Part shown: in pieces, positions 55,418-64,000 of the stretch | Layout of the letters: every line of letters starts with the position of its first letter | Numbering within the stretch: position 1 is the first letter of the stretch | Assembly (NCBI RefSeq): GCF_023634845.1 | Contig: NZ_JAMLJL010000001.1 | Span: forward strand, 350,935-414,934 | Origin: Flavobacterium amniphilum | Lineage (GTDB): Bacteria; Bacteroidota; Bacteroidia; Flavobacteriales; Flavobacteriaceae | DNA length: 64,000 nt | Direction: 5' to 3' | Position numbers and translations under genes: made by a program | Notes under the pieces: model-generated | Database searches by the model: none | Told to the model about the DNA's origin: nothing | What the model saw: the letters and a program-made list of their open reading frames with translations, nothing else

Positions 55418-56812
55418 TTAGTTTACTACGATATCGTCGATTTGAACAGTTGTAGTTAATGTTGGTGTTCCTGAGTATTCAAAAACAAAATAACCGTTTC
55501 CTGTTATACCTGCCGGGATACTGTAAGTACCTGCAGAGTTAAATGCACTTTCAGATGCACCGGTCGCAGGATAAGTTATCCCTGTGAAACTTGAAGTAAT
55601 GTTTATAAAATTATTTGTATTAACAGTACCACCCGGAGTATAGTTTGCTGCTGTTACATAATATACCTGTAAAGCAACTCCCTGATTGAATCTCATTTGC
55701 TCTTTGAACGTCATAGTGTTTGCAGCAGTAAAATCAACCGGAACAAAGAAATAAGTTTTAGCAGTTACACTTGTTCCGCTACTTCCGAAAGAAGTCATCT
55801 CAATACATTTTGTACCGGCACTTGTTTTAATCTGCCAGTATCTTGGACCAACAAATGCATCATTGATATACTTAGGAAAATTCGATTGGTTTGCAGCATA
55901 GCTTTCGAAGTTTTCAGTGAAAGCACCTGTGAATGTTGCAGAACCACCTCCGATTGCAGGTTGAAAATCTACTCTTGTGTTTGTTAACTTAAAGTCGTCT
56001 TCATTTCTCACCATGAATTGGAAGTCAGTTCCGAATTTAGTTAATACACCTCTGATTTTACCGTTTTTCATGTTAACGTTTTTCCCTGAAAAACTTGCAA
56101 ATTTACTAACTCTTACAATTACAGTGTTTCCTGAAGCATCAGTAATGGTGTGGTTTGTTGCATCACCTAAATTGTTTAGCGTTGCATCAAAGTATTTTTT
56201 GCCATTAGATGCATCCGTAAATTGAACACCGTCTAATTCAATAAGCTTATTCAACAAGTTGTTGTTTTTAGCAGCTGTAATATTAGCCGGTTTCACTACG
56301 ATATCTTCTTCGCTAACTGTAACGCAAGATGCTTTGATGATGTTTTTGAAATCTACACCCGCGATACGGCCAACATTGTCGTCAGTAGGAACTGTTGGTG
56401 TATCATTGTCATATAAAGAACCGATAACTGTTGAATTATCTTTAGTTTGATAATAAAGATCTTTCATTTTAACGAATACTTTACGTCCCGGTTCGAAGTA
56501 AGTGTATATGTTGTAAGCGTCAATAGGCATGCTGAATCCAACTGCACCGTCAACAGAAACAAAAGAAACGGACTTGTAAAAATTACCAGACTCATCGCTT
56601 GAGGTTACATAAGCTTCAATTACATCATCATCAGTCCAATGTTTGTAAGCAGCTGTAGCCGTAGATGTGATATCGACAACCTGTTTAGTTACCGGAATCG
56701 TTTCACATTCACCGTCTAAATTTGGAGCATCATAATGTTCTTCAACACAACTTACAGTTGCTGCTAAAAGTAGAGATGAAAGTAAAAAACCTTTAAAGTT
56801 TAATGTTTTCAT
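55418..56812 (-). CDS. DUF5689 lipoprotein with choice-of-anchor J-like end
   Basis: The 464-residue precursor has a lipobox ATVSC (Cys22). Residues about 40-270 match DUF5689, an OB-fold-like surface domain, and about 290-464 are beta-rich with FTENFESYAANQSNFPK, a choice-of-anchor J-like domain. It is exposed on the outer membrane and is last in the TonB receptor operon, five bases after the previous gene. Its partner genes suggest binding of a substrate for uptake. Confidence 0.88.
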   Translation of the reverse strand: MKTLNFKGFLLSSLLLAATVSCVEEHYDAPNLDGECETIPVTKQVVDITSTATAAYKHWTDDDVIEAYVTSSDESGNFYKSVSFVSVDGAVGFSMPIDAYNIYTYFEPGRKVFVKMKDLYYQTKDNSTVIGSLYDNDTPTVPTDDNVGRIAGVDFKNIIKASCVTVSEEDIVVKPANITAAKNNNLLNKLIELDGVQFTDASNGKKYFDATLNNLGDATNHTITDASGNTVIVRVSKFASFSGKNVNMKNGKIRGVLTKFGTDFQFMVRNEDDFKLTNTRVDFQPAIGGGSATFTGAFTENFESYAANQSNFPKYINDAFVGPRYWQIKTSAGTKCIEMTSFGSSGTSVTAKTYFFVPVDFTAANTMTFKEQMRFNQGVALQVYYVTAANYTPGGTVNTNNFINITSSFTGITYPATGASESAFNSAGTYSIPAGITGNGYFVFEYSGTPTLTTTVQIDDIVVN

Positions 56813-56817
56813 ATATT

Positions 56818-57450
56818 TTAATTATTTTCAAAAATTTTAATATTGTCTAATTGAAAAGTTGTTGTAGTACCAGCAGTTTTGTTACCAACATACTTAAATG
56901 CGATGCTGATGTCTTTGCCTTTGTAAGCGTTCAAATCGATATCACCGCTTCCTACGAAATCATCTACCTGAGCGGTAGGTAATATAGGATTTAATTCAAC
57001 CCATGTCGCAGTAGCAATACCAGCTTGTGTTCCGTCGTAATTTTCAGAAATAAAAACTGAAAGGTTTTTCCCTGTCCAGCTTCTCGCTTTTGACTGGAAG
57101 TTAAACAACCAGTCTTTGCTTGCTGTAAGGTTTACTTTTGGTGTGATTAACCATACTTCGTCTGAAGATCCTGCAGCAGAGAAGAATGAAGAGAAATCAG
57201 CATATTTATTGTTGCTGAAAGAACGACTGTGCCATTTTCTTGTTCCGGCAGGGTTTACATTGAAATTTGACCATCCGGTTAAAGCAATGGCATTTTCTGT
57301 AGTCCCACTCCCGGCGATAGTACTTTCGAACCCTTCAAATAAAAGTACTTCTTTGATTTGGGGAATATCGAATTCTGATTCAGTATCACAACTTACAACC
57401 GATGCGGCTAAAGCTGTAAAAAGGAATATTTGTTTAATATATTTTTTCAT
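56818..57450 (-). CDS. Choice-of-anchor J domain lipoprotein
   Basis: ATG at 57450 (MKKYIKQIFLF) gives 210 residues; a longer frame overlaps the TonB receptor stop. The lipobox SVVSC places Cys20 or so as the lipid anchor. The body FEGFESTIAGSG and WLITPKVNL is the choice-of-anchor J pattern. Probably a surface binding protein of the same uptake system. Confidence 0.85.
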   Translation of the reverse strand: MKKYIKQIFLFTALAASVVSCDTESEFDIPQIKEVLLFEGFESTIAGSGTTENAIALTGWSNFNVNPAGTRKWHSRSFSNNKYADFSSFFSAAGSSDEVWLITPKVNLTASKDWLFNFQSKARSWTGKNLSVFISENYDGTQAGIATATWVELNPILPTAQVDDFVGSGDIDLNAYKGKDISIAFKYVGNKTAGTTTTFQLDNIKIFENN

Positions 57451-57461
57451 AATAAGAACCA

Positions 57462-60269
57462 TTAGAAGTTAATGTATAAGTTCACAAAATAAGTTCTTCC
57501 GTAACCATAGAAATACTTAGGACCGAAAGTTCTTACTCCACTTTGTAAATCTTCCTGAGCTGATGGGAAAGTAGCTTTTCTTGATTGCTCGAAACCACCA
57601 GTTTTGAAAACTTCGTCCAATACGTTGTTCACAGTAGCGAAGAAACCAAAAGTTGTTCCGTCCACTCTCCATGATTTACCACCAGATAAATTTAATAAAT
57701 ATAATTCATCCAGTTTTTCCTGTTGCAAGATTTTTCTAACTGAAGCTTCGTTAGCACCAGGATAAGAAACACCTGTACTGCTGTCGATTGTGAAGTTATT
57801 TGTTCTTAAAACGTTTGAAATTCCAATGTATGAATCGTCAAAATAGTTATAGTTAGCAGAAACGAACCAGAAGTGTGGGTCTCTGTATTCTAAACCAACT
57901 GAAGCCGCTTTTTGAGGCATACCGCCAACTCTGTATCCTTTTAAGTATGTTTTACCGAAATCTTCGATTGGATAAGTATTAGTTGGAGATGCAGCTGCAT
58001 CATTGTTGATTCTTAATGTAGGGTTATTGTCGTAGATGTATTCTCCGTAAGAAGCTGCAGCACTTGCTTTAAGTGTTGAAGTAAATTGGTATTCCAATCC
58101 TAGTTCCCCACCGAAGTTCTTTTTGTTCATTCCGGTAACGATTTCACTTACGAAAGCATCTTCACTACCATCATTGGTGTCCTCATCAGCAATACCTTCA
58201 CCAAAGAAGAACGCTACGTTAGTTGCATCCTGGATTTTAGAGTAGAATCCTGTAATTCTTGATTTGAATTTTGGAGTTCTGATGATGTAACTTGCATCAG
58301 CACTAGTGATTCTTTCGTCTCTTAAGTCTAAAGTTACATTGTTGTTCACACGTGCATTGGCAAATACGTTTCTTAAGCTAGGTGCTTTAGTCATGTAAAC
58401 TCCGTTGAAATCCAATAAGTGCTGACTTGAAATTTTGTAAGTCATACCACCTTTGAATCCGAAGTTTTCAAAAATTTCTTTAGAACCTTTTCCGTATGAA
58501 TTGTTGATGTAGTTTCCGTTTCTGAATAAACCTTCTCTTTGGTATTGTGTACGTGAGAATGTTTGTGCCAAATAGAAATCTGCTTTTTTGTAGTTGAATT
58601 TGAATTGTGAGAATCCGTCAAAAACAATTGCGTGTAAGTTATAGTTGTAACCGAAAGTTCCGTCTAAACCGATTTTAGCATCAGGATTGTTCATATCGTA
58701 CTGTGCTTTGTCACCAGTGTAGAATGAGTCAGTGTTCAATACATAATCAGCACCTAATAAATCGATAACAGCTGCGTAATTGTGTGATTTTAATTTTCTG
58801 AAAGTAGCACCTGCATTCAAGCTGATGTTGTCAGATAATTGAGAATTGATGATTGAGTTAGCCGAAATCTGGGTGTCATCACTTCTTTGCTCGCTTTGGA
58901 AATAAGCAGCTTTGTGTTGTCCGTTTCCGTCAGCATCAGTTCTTGTGTTAGCCAGGTACATTTCTGTCCAGTTGATTTGACCTCCATTCATGAAAGCGGC
59001 TTTAAGACGGTCTGCTTCTGCATAATCAGGAAGCCATTGCCCTCCGCTTGAGTGGTAGTTTAAAGCGTAACTTGGTAAATTTCTGTAATAAGTTGGATCT
59101 GGATTGTTTCCGTAAGGGTATTCTAAACGTGTGTTTCCTACTGAACCTGTTTGGTATGCAAGGTTAGTGTTTAAAGTAGTTCTGTCGTTGAATTTCCAGT
59201 AATGGCTTAACATCATGATTGGTTCATTGATGTTTTTATCTCTTGAATTGCGTTTTCTGCCGTCTTGCCATCCCCAGTAAGAGTTGTATTTGAATCCTTT
59301 AAGGTCAATAACTTCCTGAGTGTTAGGAGAAGTTTTTCCACGGCTGTTTTGTGCGTAAATAGAAGTAAAGTTTAATGCATGTTTTTTTCCGAATCTTTTT
59401 TCAACACTTGCAAATAATGAATTTGCTGCATAATCTGTTCCTTCAAAGTGAGCTTCCTGAGCCCATCTTCTGCTGGCAGAAACGATGAATGCCCATCCGT
59501 CTTTGCTTAAACCTGAAGCATGGGTTCCCATAGCTCTCCAGTTGTAATTAGTGTTTGTTCCTGAGTATGATATTCTTGTTCCCGGTCTGTAGATAGATGC
59601 TCTGGTATTAATTTCCTGAGTTCCCAAGATACCTCCGAAAGTATAATCTGAAGGAGCAGAACCCATTGTGAATTCCTGATTACGTGTTGCATCATTTAAT
59701 CCTCCCCAGTTACCCCATTGAGGTCTGTTGTCGTATAACTTGTTCATTACGATACCGTTGATCATTGTAGTACCGTATTCGTTGTCTAATCCTCTGATTC
59801 TGAAACGTGCACCACCCCAGTTAAAAGCGGCTGCCTGTTGATAAACATCACGTGAAGCCTGTAATAACCCGGAAGTACTTTCCGAACCACTGTTGTCATC
59901 ACCTAGATCATTTTCAGTAATCGTAATTAAACTGATTTGTTGTTCAGTTGTCTGGTTGTCTTCTTCTAAAACCACTACACCTAAATCTAAAATCTGACCT
60001 GCCACAATTTCAACGGCAAGCATTTGTTCTTTGTAACCGTCACTCTTCACCTGAAGAATCTGGCTACCCAAAGCAACATTTTTGAATGTAAACTTACCAT
60101 CCCTTCCTGTAACTTGGGTTAAATTGGTGTTTACGATTGATGTCACTACATTTTGTAAAGGATTTTGTGTTTTAGCATCTAAAACAACTCCCGATACACC
60201 AGTAGGTTGCTGAGCAAAAACAAAAAACGCATGTAATACAAATAATGTACTAATAACAAGTTTTTTCAT
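57462..60269 (-). CDS. TonB-dependent outer-membrane receptor
   Basis: The 935-residue precursor has a signal peptide (ending FVFAQ), a carboxypeptidase-regulatory-like domain (about 22-105), a plug domain (about 130-230, with FRIRGLDNEYG and GGILG) and a beta barrel ending VNLYINF. No SusD-type gene is near, so it is not a standard SusCD pair. It is first of an operon with two surface lipoproteins and divergent from the endonuclease/phosphatase-family gene. It probably imports the product those proteins release. Confidence 0.92.
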   Translation of the reverse strand: MKKLVISTLFVLHAFFVFAQQPTGVSGVVLDAKTQNPLQNVVTSIVNTNLTQVTGRDGKFTFKNVALGSQILQVKSDGYKEQMLAVEIVAGQILDLGVVVLEEDNQTTEQQISLITITENDLGDDNSGSESTSGLLQASRDVYQQAAAFNWGGARFRIRGLDNEYGTTMINGIVMNKLYDNRPQWGNWGGLNDATRNQEFTMGSAPSDYTFGGILGTQEINTRASIYRPGTRISYSGTNTNYNWRAMGTHASGLSKDGWAFIVSASRRWAQEAHFEGTDYAANSLFASVEKRFGKKHALNFTSIYAQNSRGKTSPNTQEVIDLKGFKYNSYWGWQDGRKRNSRDKNINEPIMMLSHYWKFNDRTTLNTNLAYQTGSVGNTRLEYPYGNNPDPTYYRNLPSYALNYHSSGGQWLPDYAEADRLKAAFMNGGQINWTEMYLANTRTDADGNGQHKAAYFQSEQRSDDTQISANSIINSQLSDNISLNAGATFRKLKSHNYAAVIDLLGADYVLNTDSFYTGDKAQYDMNNPDAKIGLDGTFGYNYNLHAIVFDGFSQFKFNYKKADFYLAQTFSRTQYQREGLFRNGNYINNSYGKGSKEIFENFGFKGGMTYKISSQHLLDFNGVYMTKAPSLRNVFANARVNNNVTLDLRDERITSADASYIIRTPKFKSRITGFYSKIQDATNVAFFFGEGIADEDTNDGSEDAFVSEIVTGMNKKNFGGELGLEYQFTSTLKASAAASYGEYIYDNNPTLRINNDAAASPTNTYPIEDFGKTYLKGYRVGGMPQKAASVGLEYRDPHFWFVSANYNYFDDSYIGISNVLRTNNFTIDSSTGVSYPGANEASVRKILQQEKLDELYLLNLSGGKSWRVDGTTFGFFATVNNVLDEVFKTGGFEQSRKATFPSAQEDLQSGVRTFGPKYFYGYGRTYFVNLYINF

Positions 60270-60353
60270 AAATAAGTTTAAAAATTAATTCGAGTTTTCC
60301 TGCCCATTTTTCAAAAGCAGGGCGACAAATGTACACCTTTTAATAATATTATT

Positions 60354-60384
60354 TACTTTTGGCGCAACTTTTGTTATACATTTG
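60354..60384 (+). promoter_or_regulatory. Possible promoter elements of the nuclease-family gene
   Basis: TACTTTTG (60354-60361) and TACATTTG (60377-60384) both fit TAnnTTTG. The second is 24 bases before the ATG at 60408 and the more likely -7 element. A leftward promoter for the receptor must lie in the same 138 bases but is not clear. Confidence 0.5.
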
Positions 60385-60407
60385 ACGAAAATTTTACATT
60401 GAAGACT

Positions 60408-61502
60408 ATGAAGATTAAGAATTTTACTTTGCTGTTAATCATGTTAATAGCCTCTGTTGCAAATGGACAATCAAAAAAATATGCCGTCCATACCATTGCT
60501 TTTTACAACCTTGAGAATTTTTATGACACCATCAATGATCCGAACACTCGTGATGACGAATGGGTTTATACAAAACAATATCATGACAAAAAAGTAAGTA
60601 ATATTGCGAGAGTTATTGCTGAACTTGGTTCAGGAGATAATGCTAATTCACCTACAGTAATGGGACTGTCTGAAGTTGAAAATAGAGGAATGCTTGAGGT
60701 TTTGGTAAAAGATCCTCAAATTGCTGAAAAGAATTACGGAATAGTACATTTTGATTCTCCTGACAGAAGAGGAATTGATTGTGCTTTTATCTATCAAAAA
60801 AACCATTTTACTCCTACAAGTTTTACAAACATTCCACTTTTAATTTATGAAGCGGATACAAAAGGACCTAAAAAAGAGAAGAAAGAAAAAGAAGAAGTTA
60901 CTGATGATAAAAATGATTTTGATGAAGTAACAAAAAGAATTTATACACGTGACCAGATCTTAATGACCGGAAAATTAGATGGTGAAGAAGTGAGTTTTAT
61001 AGTAAACCACTGGCCATCTCGTCGTGGAGGGGAAAAAGTGAGTGCTCCATTAAGAGAAGCGGCTGCTGCATTGAATAAAAGAATTATCGACTCGTTGCAA
61101 AGAATTAACCCAAGAGCTAAAGTTATTACGATGGGTGATTTGAATGACGGACCTTTCAATAAAAGTATAAAAGAAGTTTTAGGTGCTAAAGGGGATGTAA
61201 ATGATGTTGAACCATTAGGATTATATAATCCAGCTGAGAAAATGTTGAACAAAGGAATTGGTACTTTGGCTCACCGCGATGCCTGGGATTTCTTTGATCA
61301 GATTATCTTCACTGAGCCATTGTTGCCTAAAAACAATGATTTTTCGACCTGGAAATACTGGAAAGCAGGTGTTTATAATAAGTCTTTCATGATCCAGAAA
61401 ACAGGACAATATAGAGGTTATGGTTTGAGAAATTCAAAAGATGAACCCGGGTTTTCAGATCACTTCCCTTCTTATATTTACCTGATTAAAGAATTCAAAT
61501 AA
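60408..61502 (+). CDS. Secreted endonuclease/exonuclease/phosphatase family protein
   Basis: ATG at 60408 gives 364 residues with a signal peptide. The family motifs are in order: Asn in YNLENFYD, GLSEVEN (catalytic Glu), VNHWPSRRGG (His), GDLNDGPFN (Asp/Asn) and FSDHFPSY (SDH). It should cut a phosphodiester, for example nucleic acid or phospholipid head groups, outside or in the periplasm. It is divergent from the TonB receptor operon and likely serves it. Confidence 0.9.
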   Translation: MKIKNFTLLLIMLIASVANGQSKKYAVHTIAFYNLENFYDTINDPNTRDDEWVYTKQYHDKKVSNIARVIAELGSGDNANSPTVMGLSEVENRGMLEVLVKDPQIAEKNYGIVHFDSPDRRGIDCAFIYQKNHFTPTSFTNIPLLIYEADTKGPKKEKKEKEEVTDDKNDFDEVTKRIYTRDQILMTGKLDGEEVSFIVNHWPSRRGGEKVSAPLREAAAALNKRIIDSLQRINPRAKVITMGDLNDGPFNKSIKEVLGAKGDVNDVEPLGLYNPAEKMLNKGIGTLAHRDAWDFFDQIIFTEPLLPKNNDFSTWKYWKAGVYNKSFMIQKTGQYRGYGLRNSKDEPGFSDHFPSYIYLIKEFK

Positions 61503-61507
61503 AACAT

Positions 61508-61531
61508 AAAATCCCGACGAATCGGGATTTT
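61508..61531 (+). terminator. Terminator after the nuclease-family gene
   Basis: AAAATCCCGA (61508-61517), loop CGAA, TCGGGATTTT (61522-61531). Confidence 0.9.
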
Positions 61532-61558
61532 TTATTTTATAACTTTACATAAAAAAAG

Positions 61559-62086
61559 ATGTCTATAGCGAAGCCTTTCAATTTAAATCGATGGATTAAA
61601 GAAAACCGCCATCTTCTGAAACCGCCTGTTGCCAATAAAAACCTTTATGTGGATTCCGGAGATTACATCGTTATGATTGTTGGTGGTCCCAATGCCCGAA
61701 AAGATTACCATTATAATGAAACGGAAGAACTGTTCTACCAGTTGGAGGGTGAAATCACCGTTTATATCCAGGAGGACGGACAAAAGAAAGCCATGCAACT
61801 TTCCGCAGGCGATATGTACCTGCATCCGGCTAAAGTACCACATTCCCCGAACCGTACTGAAGGTTCGATCGGATTGGTCATCGAAAGAAAGCGTACCGAA
61901 GGGAAGGACGGCCTGTTGTGGTTTTGCGACAACTGCAACCATAAACTGCATGAAGTGTACTTCGGATTGGAAGATATCGAGAAAGATTTTCTACAACATT
62001 TCAAGGATTTTTATACCTCTAAAGAGAAAAGAACCTGCAAACAATGTGGTACGGTGATGGAGGCTGATTCCCGATTTATCAAGTAG
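61559..62086 (+). CDS. 3-hydroxyanthranilate 3,4-dioxygenase
   Basis: The 175-residue cupin enzyme has the iron ligands His and Glu in DYHYNETEELFYQ and His in LHPAKVPHSPNR. The C-terminal tail has CDNC and CKQC pairs, the rubredoxin-like second metal site of the bacterial enzyme. It opens the ring of 3-hydroxyanthranilate in the kynurenine route to quinolinate (NAD) or to tryptophan breakdown. No other kynurenine gene is in the window. Confidence 0.93.
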   Translation: MSIAKPFNLNRWIKENRHLLKPPVANKNLYVDSGDYIVMIVGGPNARKDYHYNETEELFYQLEGEITVYIQEDGQKKAMQLSAGDMYLHPAKVPHSPNRTEGSIGLVIERKRTEGKDGLLWFCDNCNHKLHEVYFGLEDIEKDFLQHFKDFYTSKEKRTCKQCGTVMEADSRFIK

Positions 62087-62139
62087 CCATTTCCTGCTTT
62101 CCGTTTTAGTTTTCTTGTCAAATGTAAAAAATGTAAGTC

Positions 62140-62172
62140 CATCGCAAGAGCTCCTATTGTCGCTTTGCGATG
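62140..62172. repeat. Hairpin in the HAAO-ALDH gap
   Basis: CATCGCAA (62140-62147) pairs with TTGCGATG (62165-62172). It follows the HAAO gene by 53 bases and lacks a T run. Confidence 0.6.
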
Positions 62173-62211
62173 TCCACAATTTTAGCATTTTACTTCGAAA
62201 AGCTATCACTT

Positions 62212-62236
62212 CACTCGAGCGCAGCGACTGACGGAG
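62212..62236. repeat. REP-like relative of the element at 2801
   Basis: These 25 bases share CGAGCG, AGCGA and CTGACG in order with the reverse complement of 2820-2842, with few changes and one gap. It shows that the GC-rich element is dispersed. Confidence 0.55.
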
Positions 62237-62266
62237 TAATCAGGGCTAAATATTCAAAAAAAAGCA

Positions 62267-62274
62267 TACATTTG
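62267..62274 (+). promoter_or_regulatory. -7 element of the ALDH gene
   Basis: TACATTTG fits TAnnTTTG, 35 bases before the ATG at 62310. No clear -33 TTG is seen. Confidence 0.55.
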
Positions 62275-62309
62275 CACGAAATATAACAAATCAACTTAAA
62301 AAAGTTACA

Positions 62310-63863
62310 ATGTCAACAATAGCGCAACAATTCGGAATTACCGAGGCCTTACAACAATTAGGCATTAAAGAAATAAACTTTGGAACTTCAACAGGTTCTA
62401 ACTGGTTTGCTAATGGCGAAATCATCGAATCACACTCTCCGGTTAACGGAAAATTGATTGGAAAAGTACAAGCTTCTACAGAAGCAGATTACGAAAAAGT
62501 AATGCAGGCAGCTACTGAAGCGTTCAAAACGTTCAAAGTTATGCCGGCTCCAAAAAGAGGAGAAATCGTTCGTCAGTTTGGTGAAAAACTTAGAATTCAC
62601 AAAGATGCATTAGGGAAATTGGTTTCTTATGAGATGGGAAAATCTTTGCAAGAAGGTTTAGGTGAAGTTCAGGAAATGATCGATATCTGTGATTTCGCAG
62701 TAGGTCTTTCGCGTCAATTACATGGTTTAACAATGCACTCTGAGCGTTTCGGACACAGAATGTATGAGCAATACCATCCACTTGGAGTAGTAGGAATCAT
62801 TTCTGCTTTCAACTTCCCGGTAGCGGTTTGGGCTTGGAATACAGCATTAGCATGGATTTGTGGAGACGTTTGTGTTTGGAAAGCTTCAGAAAAAACACCT
62901 TTGTGTTCTATCGCTTGTCAAAACATCATCGCTGAAGTTTTAAAAGAAAATAACTTACCGGAAGGTATCTCTTGTATCATCAATGGTGATTACAAAATAG
63001 GTGAATTAATGACGCACGATAAGAGAGTTCCATTGGTTTCTGCAACAGGTTCTACACGTATGGGTAAATTAGTAGCTCAGGCTTGTGCGGCACGTTTAGG
63101 AAACTCATTGTTGGAATTAGGAGGAAACAATGCTATTATTGTTACACCAGATGCTGATATCAAAATGACAGTTATCGGAGCGGTATTCGGAGCAGTAGGA
63201 ACTGCTGGTCAACGTTGTACTTCTACACGTCGTTTGATTATTCATGAAAGTATTTATGATAAAGTAAAAGATGCAGTTGTAGCAGCTTATGGTCAGTTGA
63301 GAATTGGAAACCCATTGGATCAAAATAATCACGTAGGTCCGCTTATCGATACAGATGCGGTTGCGGCTTACAACAAAGCATTGGAGAAAGTAGTAGCAGA
63401 AGGAGGAAATATCATCGTTGAAGGTGGTGTACTTTCAGGAGAAGGATATGAGAGCGGTTGTTATGTAAAACCGGCTATCGCCGAAGCTCAAAATCATTTC
63501 GAAATCGTTCAACATGAAACATTCGCTCCGGTATTGTACTTATTAAAATACAGTGGAGATGTTCACAACGCTATTGAAGTTCAAAACGGAGTGGCACAAG
63601 GTTTATCATCAGCGATCATGACCAATAACTTACGTGAGGCAGAAGCTTTCTTGTCACATGCAGGTTCTGATTGTGGTATTGCTAACGTAAATATCGGTAC
63701 TTCAGGAGCAGAAATCGGTGGTGCTTTCGGTGGTGAAAAAGAAACCGGTGGTGGACGTGAGTCAGGATCAGATGCTTGGAAAGTATACATGAGAAGACAA
63801 ACCAATACCATCAATTATACTACTGATTTGCCTTTGGCACAAGGAATCAAATTTGATTTGTAA
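62310..63863 (+). CDS. Aldehyde dehydrogenase, ALDH7 (AmaB/antiquitin-like)
   Basis: The 517-residue enzyme has the catalytic Cys303 in GQRCTS and the Glu269 in LELGGNN. The words SGAEIGGAFGGEKETGG and HPLGVVGIISAFNFPVAVW are typical of the ALDH7 group, which oxidises alpha-aminoadipic semialdehyde in lysine breakdown. NAD-dependent, cytoplasmic, full length. It has its own promoter, so the neighbouring dioxygenase need not be in the same pathway. Confidence 0.92.
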   Translation: MSTIAQQFGITEALQQLGIKEINFGTSTGSNWFANGEIIESHSPVNGKLIGKVQASTEADYEKVMQAATEAFKTFKVMPAPKRGEIVRQFGEKLRIHKDALGKLVSYEMGKSLQEGLGEVQEMIDICDFAVGLSRQLHGLTMHSERFGHRMYEQYHPLGVVGIISAFNFPVAVWAWNTALAWICGDVCVWKASEKTPLCSIACQNIIAEVLKENNLPEGISCIINGDYKIGELMTHDKRVPLVSATGSTRMGKLVAQACAARLGNSLLELGGNNAIIVTPDADIKMTVIGAVFGAVGTAGQRCTSTRRLIIHESIYDKVKDAVVAAYGQLRIGNPLDQNNHVGPLIDTDAVAAYNKALEKVVAEGGNIIVEGGVLSGEGYESGCYVKPAIAEAQNHFEIVQHETFAPVLYLLKYSGDVHNAIEVQNGVAQGLSSAIMTNNLREAEAFLSHAGSDCGIANVNIGTSGAEIGGAFGGEKETGGGRESGSDAWKVYMRRQTNTINYTTDLPLAQGIKFDL

Positions 63864-64000
63864 TTAAAGATTTTGACTAGTCCTAAAATAACGATACAGG
63901 ATTAATAATAGTAAAAATACATTTTTAGACAGAAGTAGCTTTATAGTTACTTCTGTTTTTTATTTCATAAGTTTTCATTTTAATGCTACTCTGTAAATGC
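63864..64000. other. Noncoding end of the window
   Basis: The last 137 bases follow the ALDH stop. ACAGAAGTAGC and GTTACTTCTGTTTTT (about 63931-63961) form a terminator-like hairpin for the ALDH gene. No frame is visible after it. Confidence 0.6.

Noticed and set aside
57462..60269. SusC of a SusCD polysaccharide locus
   Set aside because: No SusD-type gene or glycoside hydrolase is near, and the partner lipoproteins are DUF5689 and choice-of-anchor J types.
61559..63863. A 2-aminomuconate pathway pair (HAAO plus aminomuconic semialdehyde dehydrogenase)
   Set aside because: The dehydrogenase has ALDH7 rather than ALDH8 features and its own promoter.
1..64000. tRNA or rRNA genes
   Set aside because: No cloverleaf or ribosomal sequence was found on reading either strand.

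Overview
The window comes from a Bacteroidota chromosome, almost certainly a Flavobacterium-like member of the Flavobacteriaceae. It is AT-rich and uses TTG-N(17-22)-TAnnTTTG promoters. It carries a SUF iron-sulfur locus with DUF59 and DUF2480 partners, a type IX secretion adhesin with PorP/SprF and OmpA partners, a TonB receptor with DUF5689 and choice-of-anchor J lipoproteins, and many lipobox proteins. No rRNA, tRNA, CRISPR or IS element was seen.

Region 1 (1-14811) is the unusual part. A phage-type HTH/S24 (LexA/CI-like) repressor gene at 14091 is divergent from two very large paralogous proteins without signal peptides (about 1,223 and 1,233 residues). These are followed by an 877-residue protein built like a polymorphic toxin, two probable immunity genes, an orphan toxin tip without a start codon, and an operon of an endolysin-like M15 peptidase, a lipoprotein and a gene cut by the window edge. 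Reading the promoters by eye shows one 14-bp operator-like palindrome (AAGAATATATTCTT and variants). It occurs in the spacer of the promoters of the M15 operon, both large paralogs and the repressor itself, and again in the leaders of both paralogs. I infer one repressor-controlled, probably damage-inducible toxin/lysis system. No tail, sheath or baseplate gene is visible inside the window. GC-rich REP-like hairpins and a 13-copy 21-bp tandem array lie in the same region.

Region 2 (14900-31400) is ordinary chromosome: an AraC regulator, two CPBP membrane proteins, a secreted M1 peptidase, a subtilase lipoprotein with a very long Asp-His spacer, an MBL hydrolase, a desaturase, hydrolases, a PhyH dioxygenase, an FAD oxidase and small unknowns. 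The gap 21238-21742 holds two arrays of exact 11-bp period.

Region 3 (31500-43700) is the SUF locus: SufA-like, sufB, a small membrane protein, sufC, sufD, then sufS, a lipoprotein, sufE, a DUF59 protein, DUF2480 and DUF3078. Between sufD and sufS sit an AAA ATPase/RloB-like pair resembling AbiL-type phage defence, with its own promoter and terminator, and a serine hydrolase on the other strand. hflX follows.

Region 4 (45050-53490) is a type IX secretion cassette: an 1,819-residue adhesin with a type B C-terminal sorting domain, a PorP/SprF protein and an OmpA/PD40 protein. Region 5 (53600-64000) holds a lipoprotein, a second PhyH protein, a TonB receptor/choice-of-anchor J/DUF5689 operon divergent from a secreted endonuclease/phosphatase-family protein, 3-hydroxyanthranilate dioxygenase and an ALDH7-type dehydrogenase.
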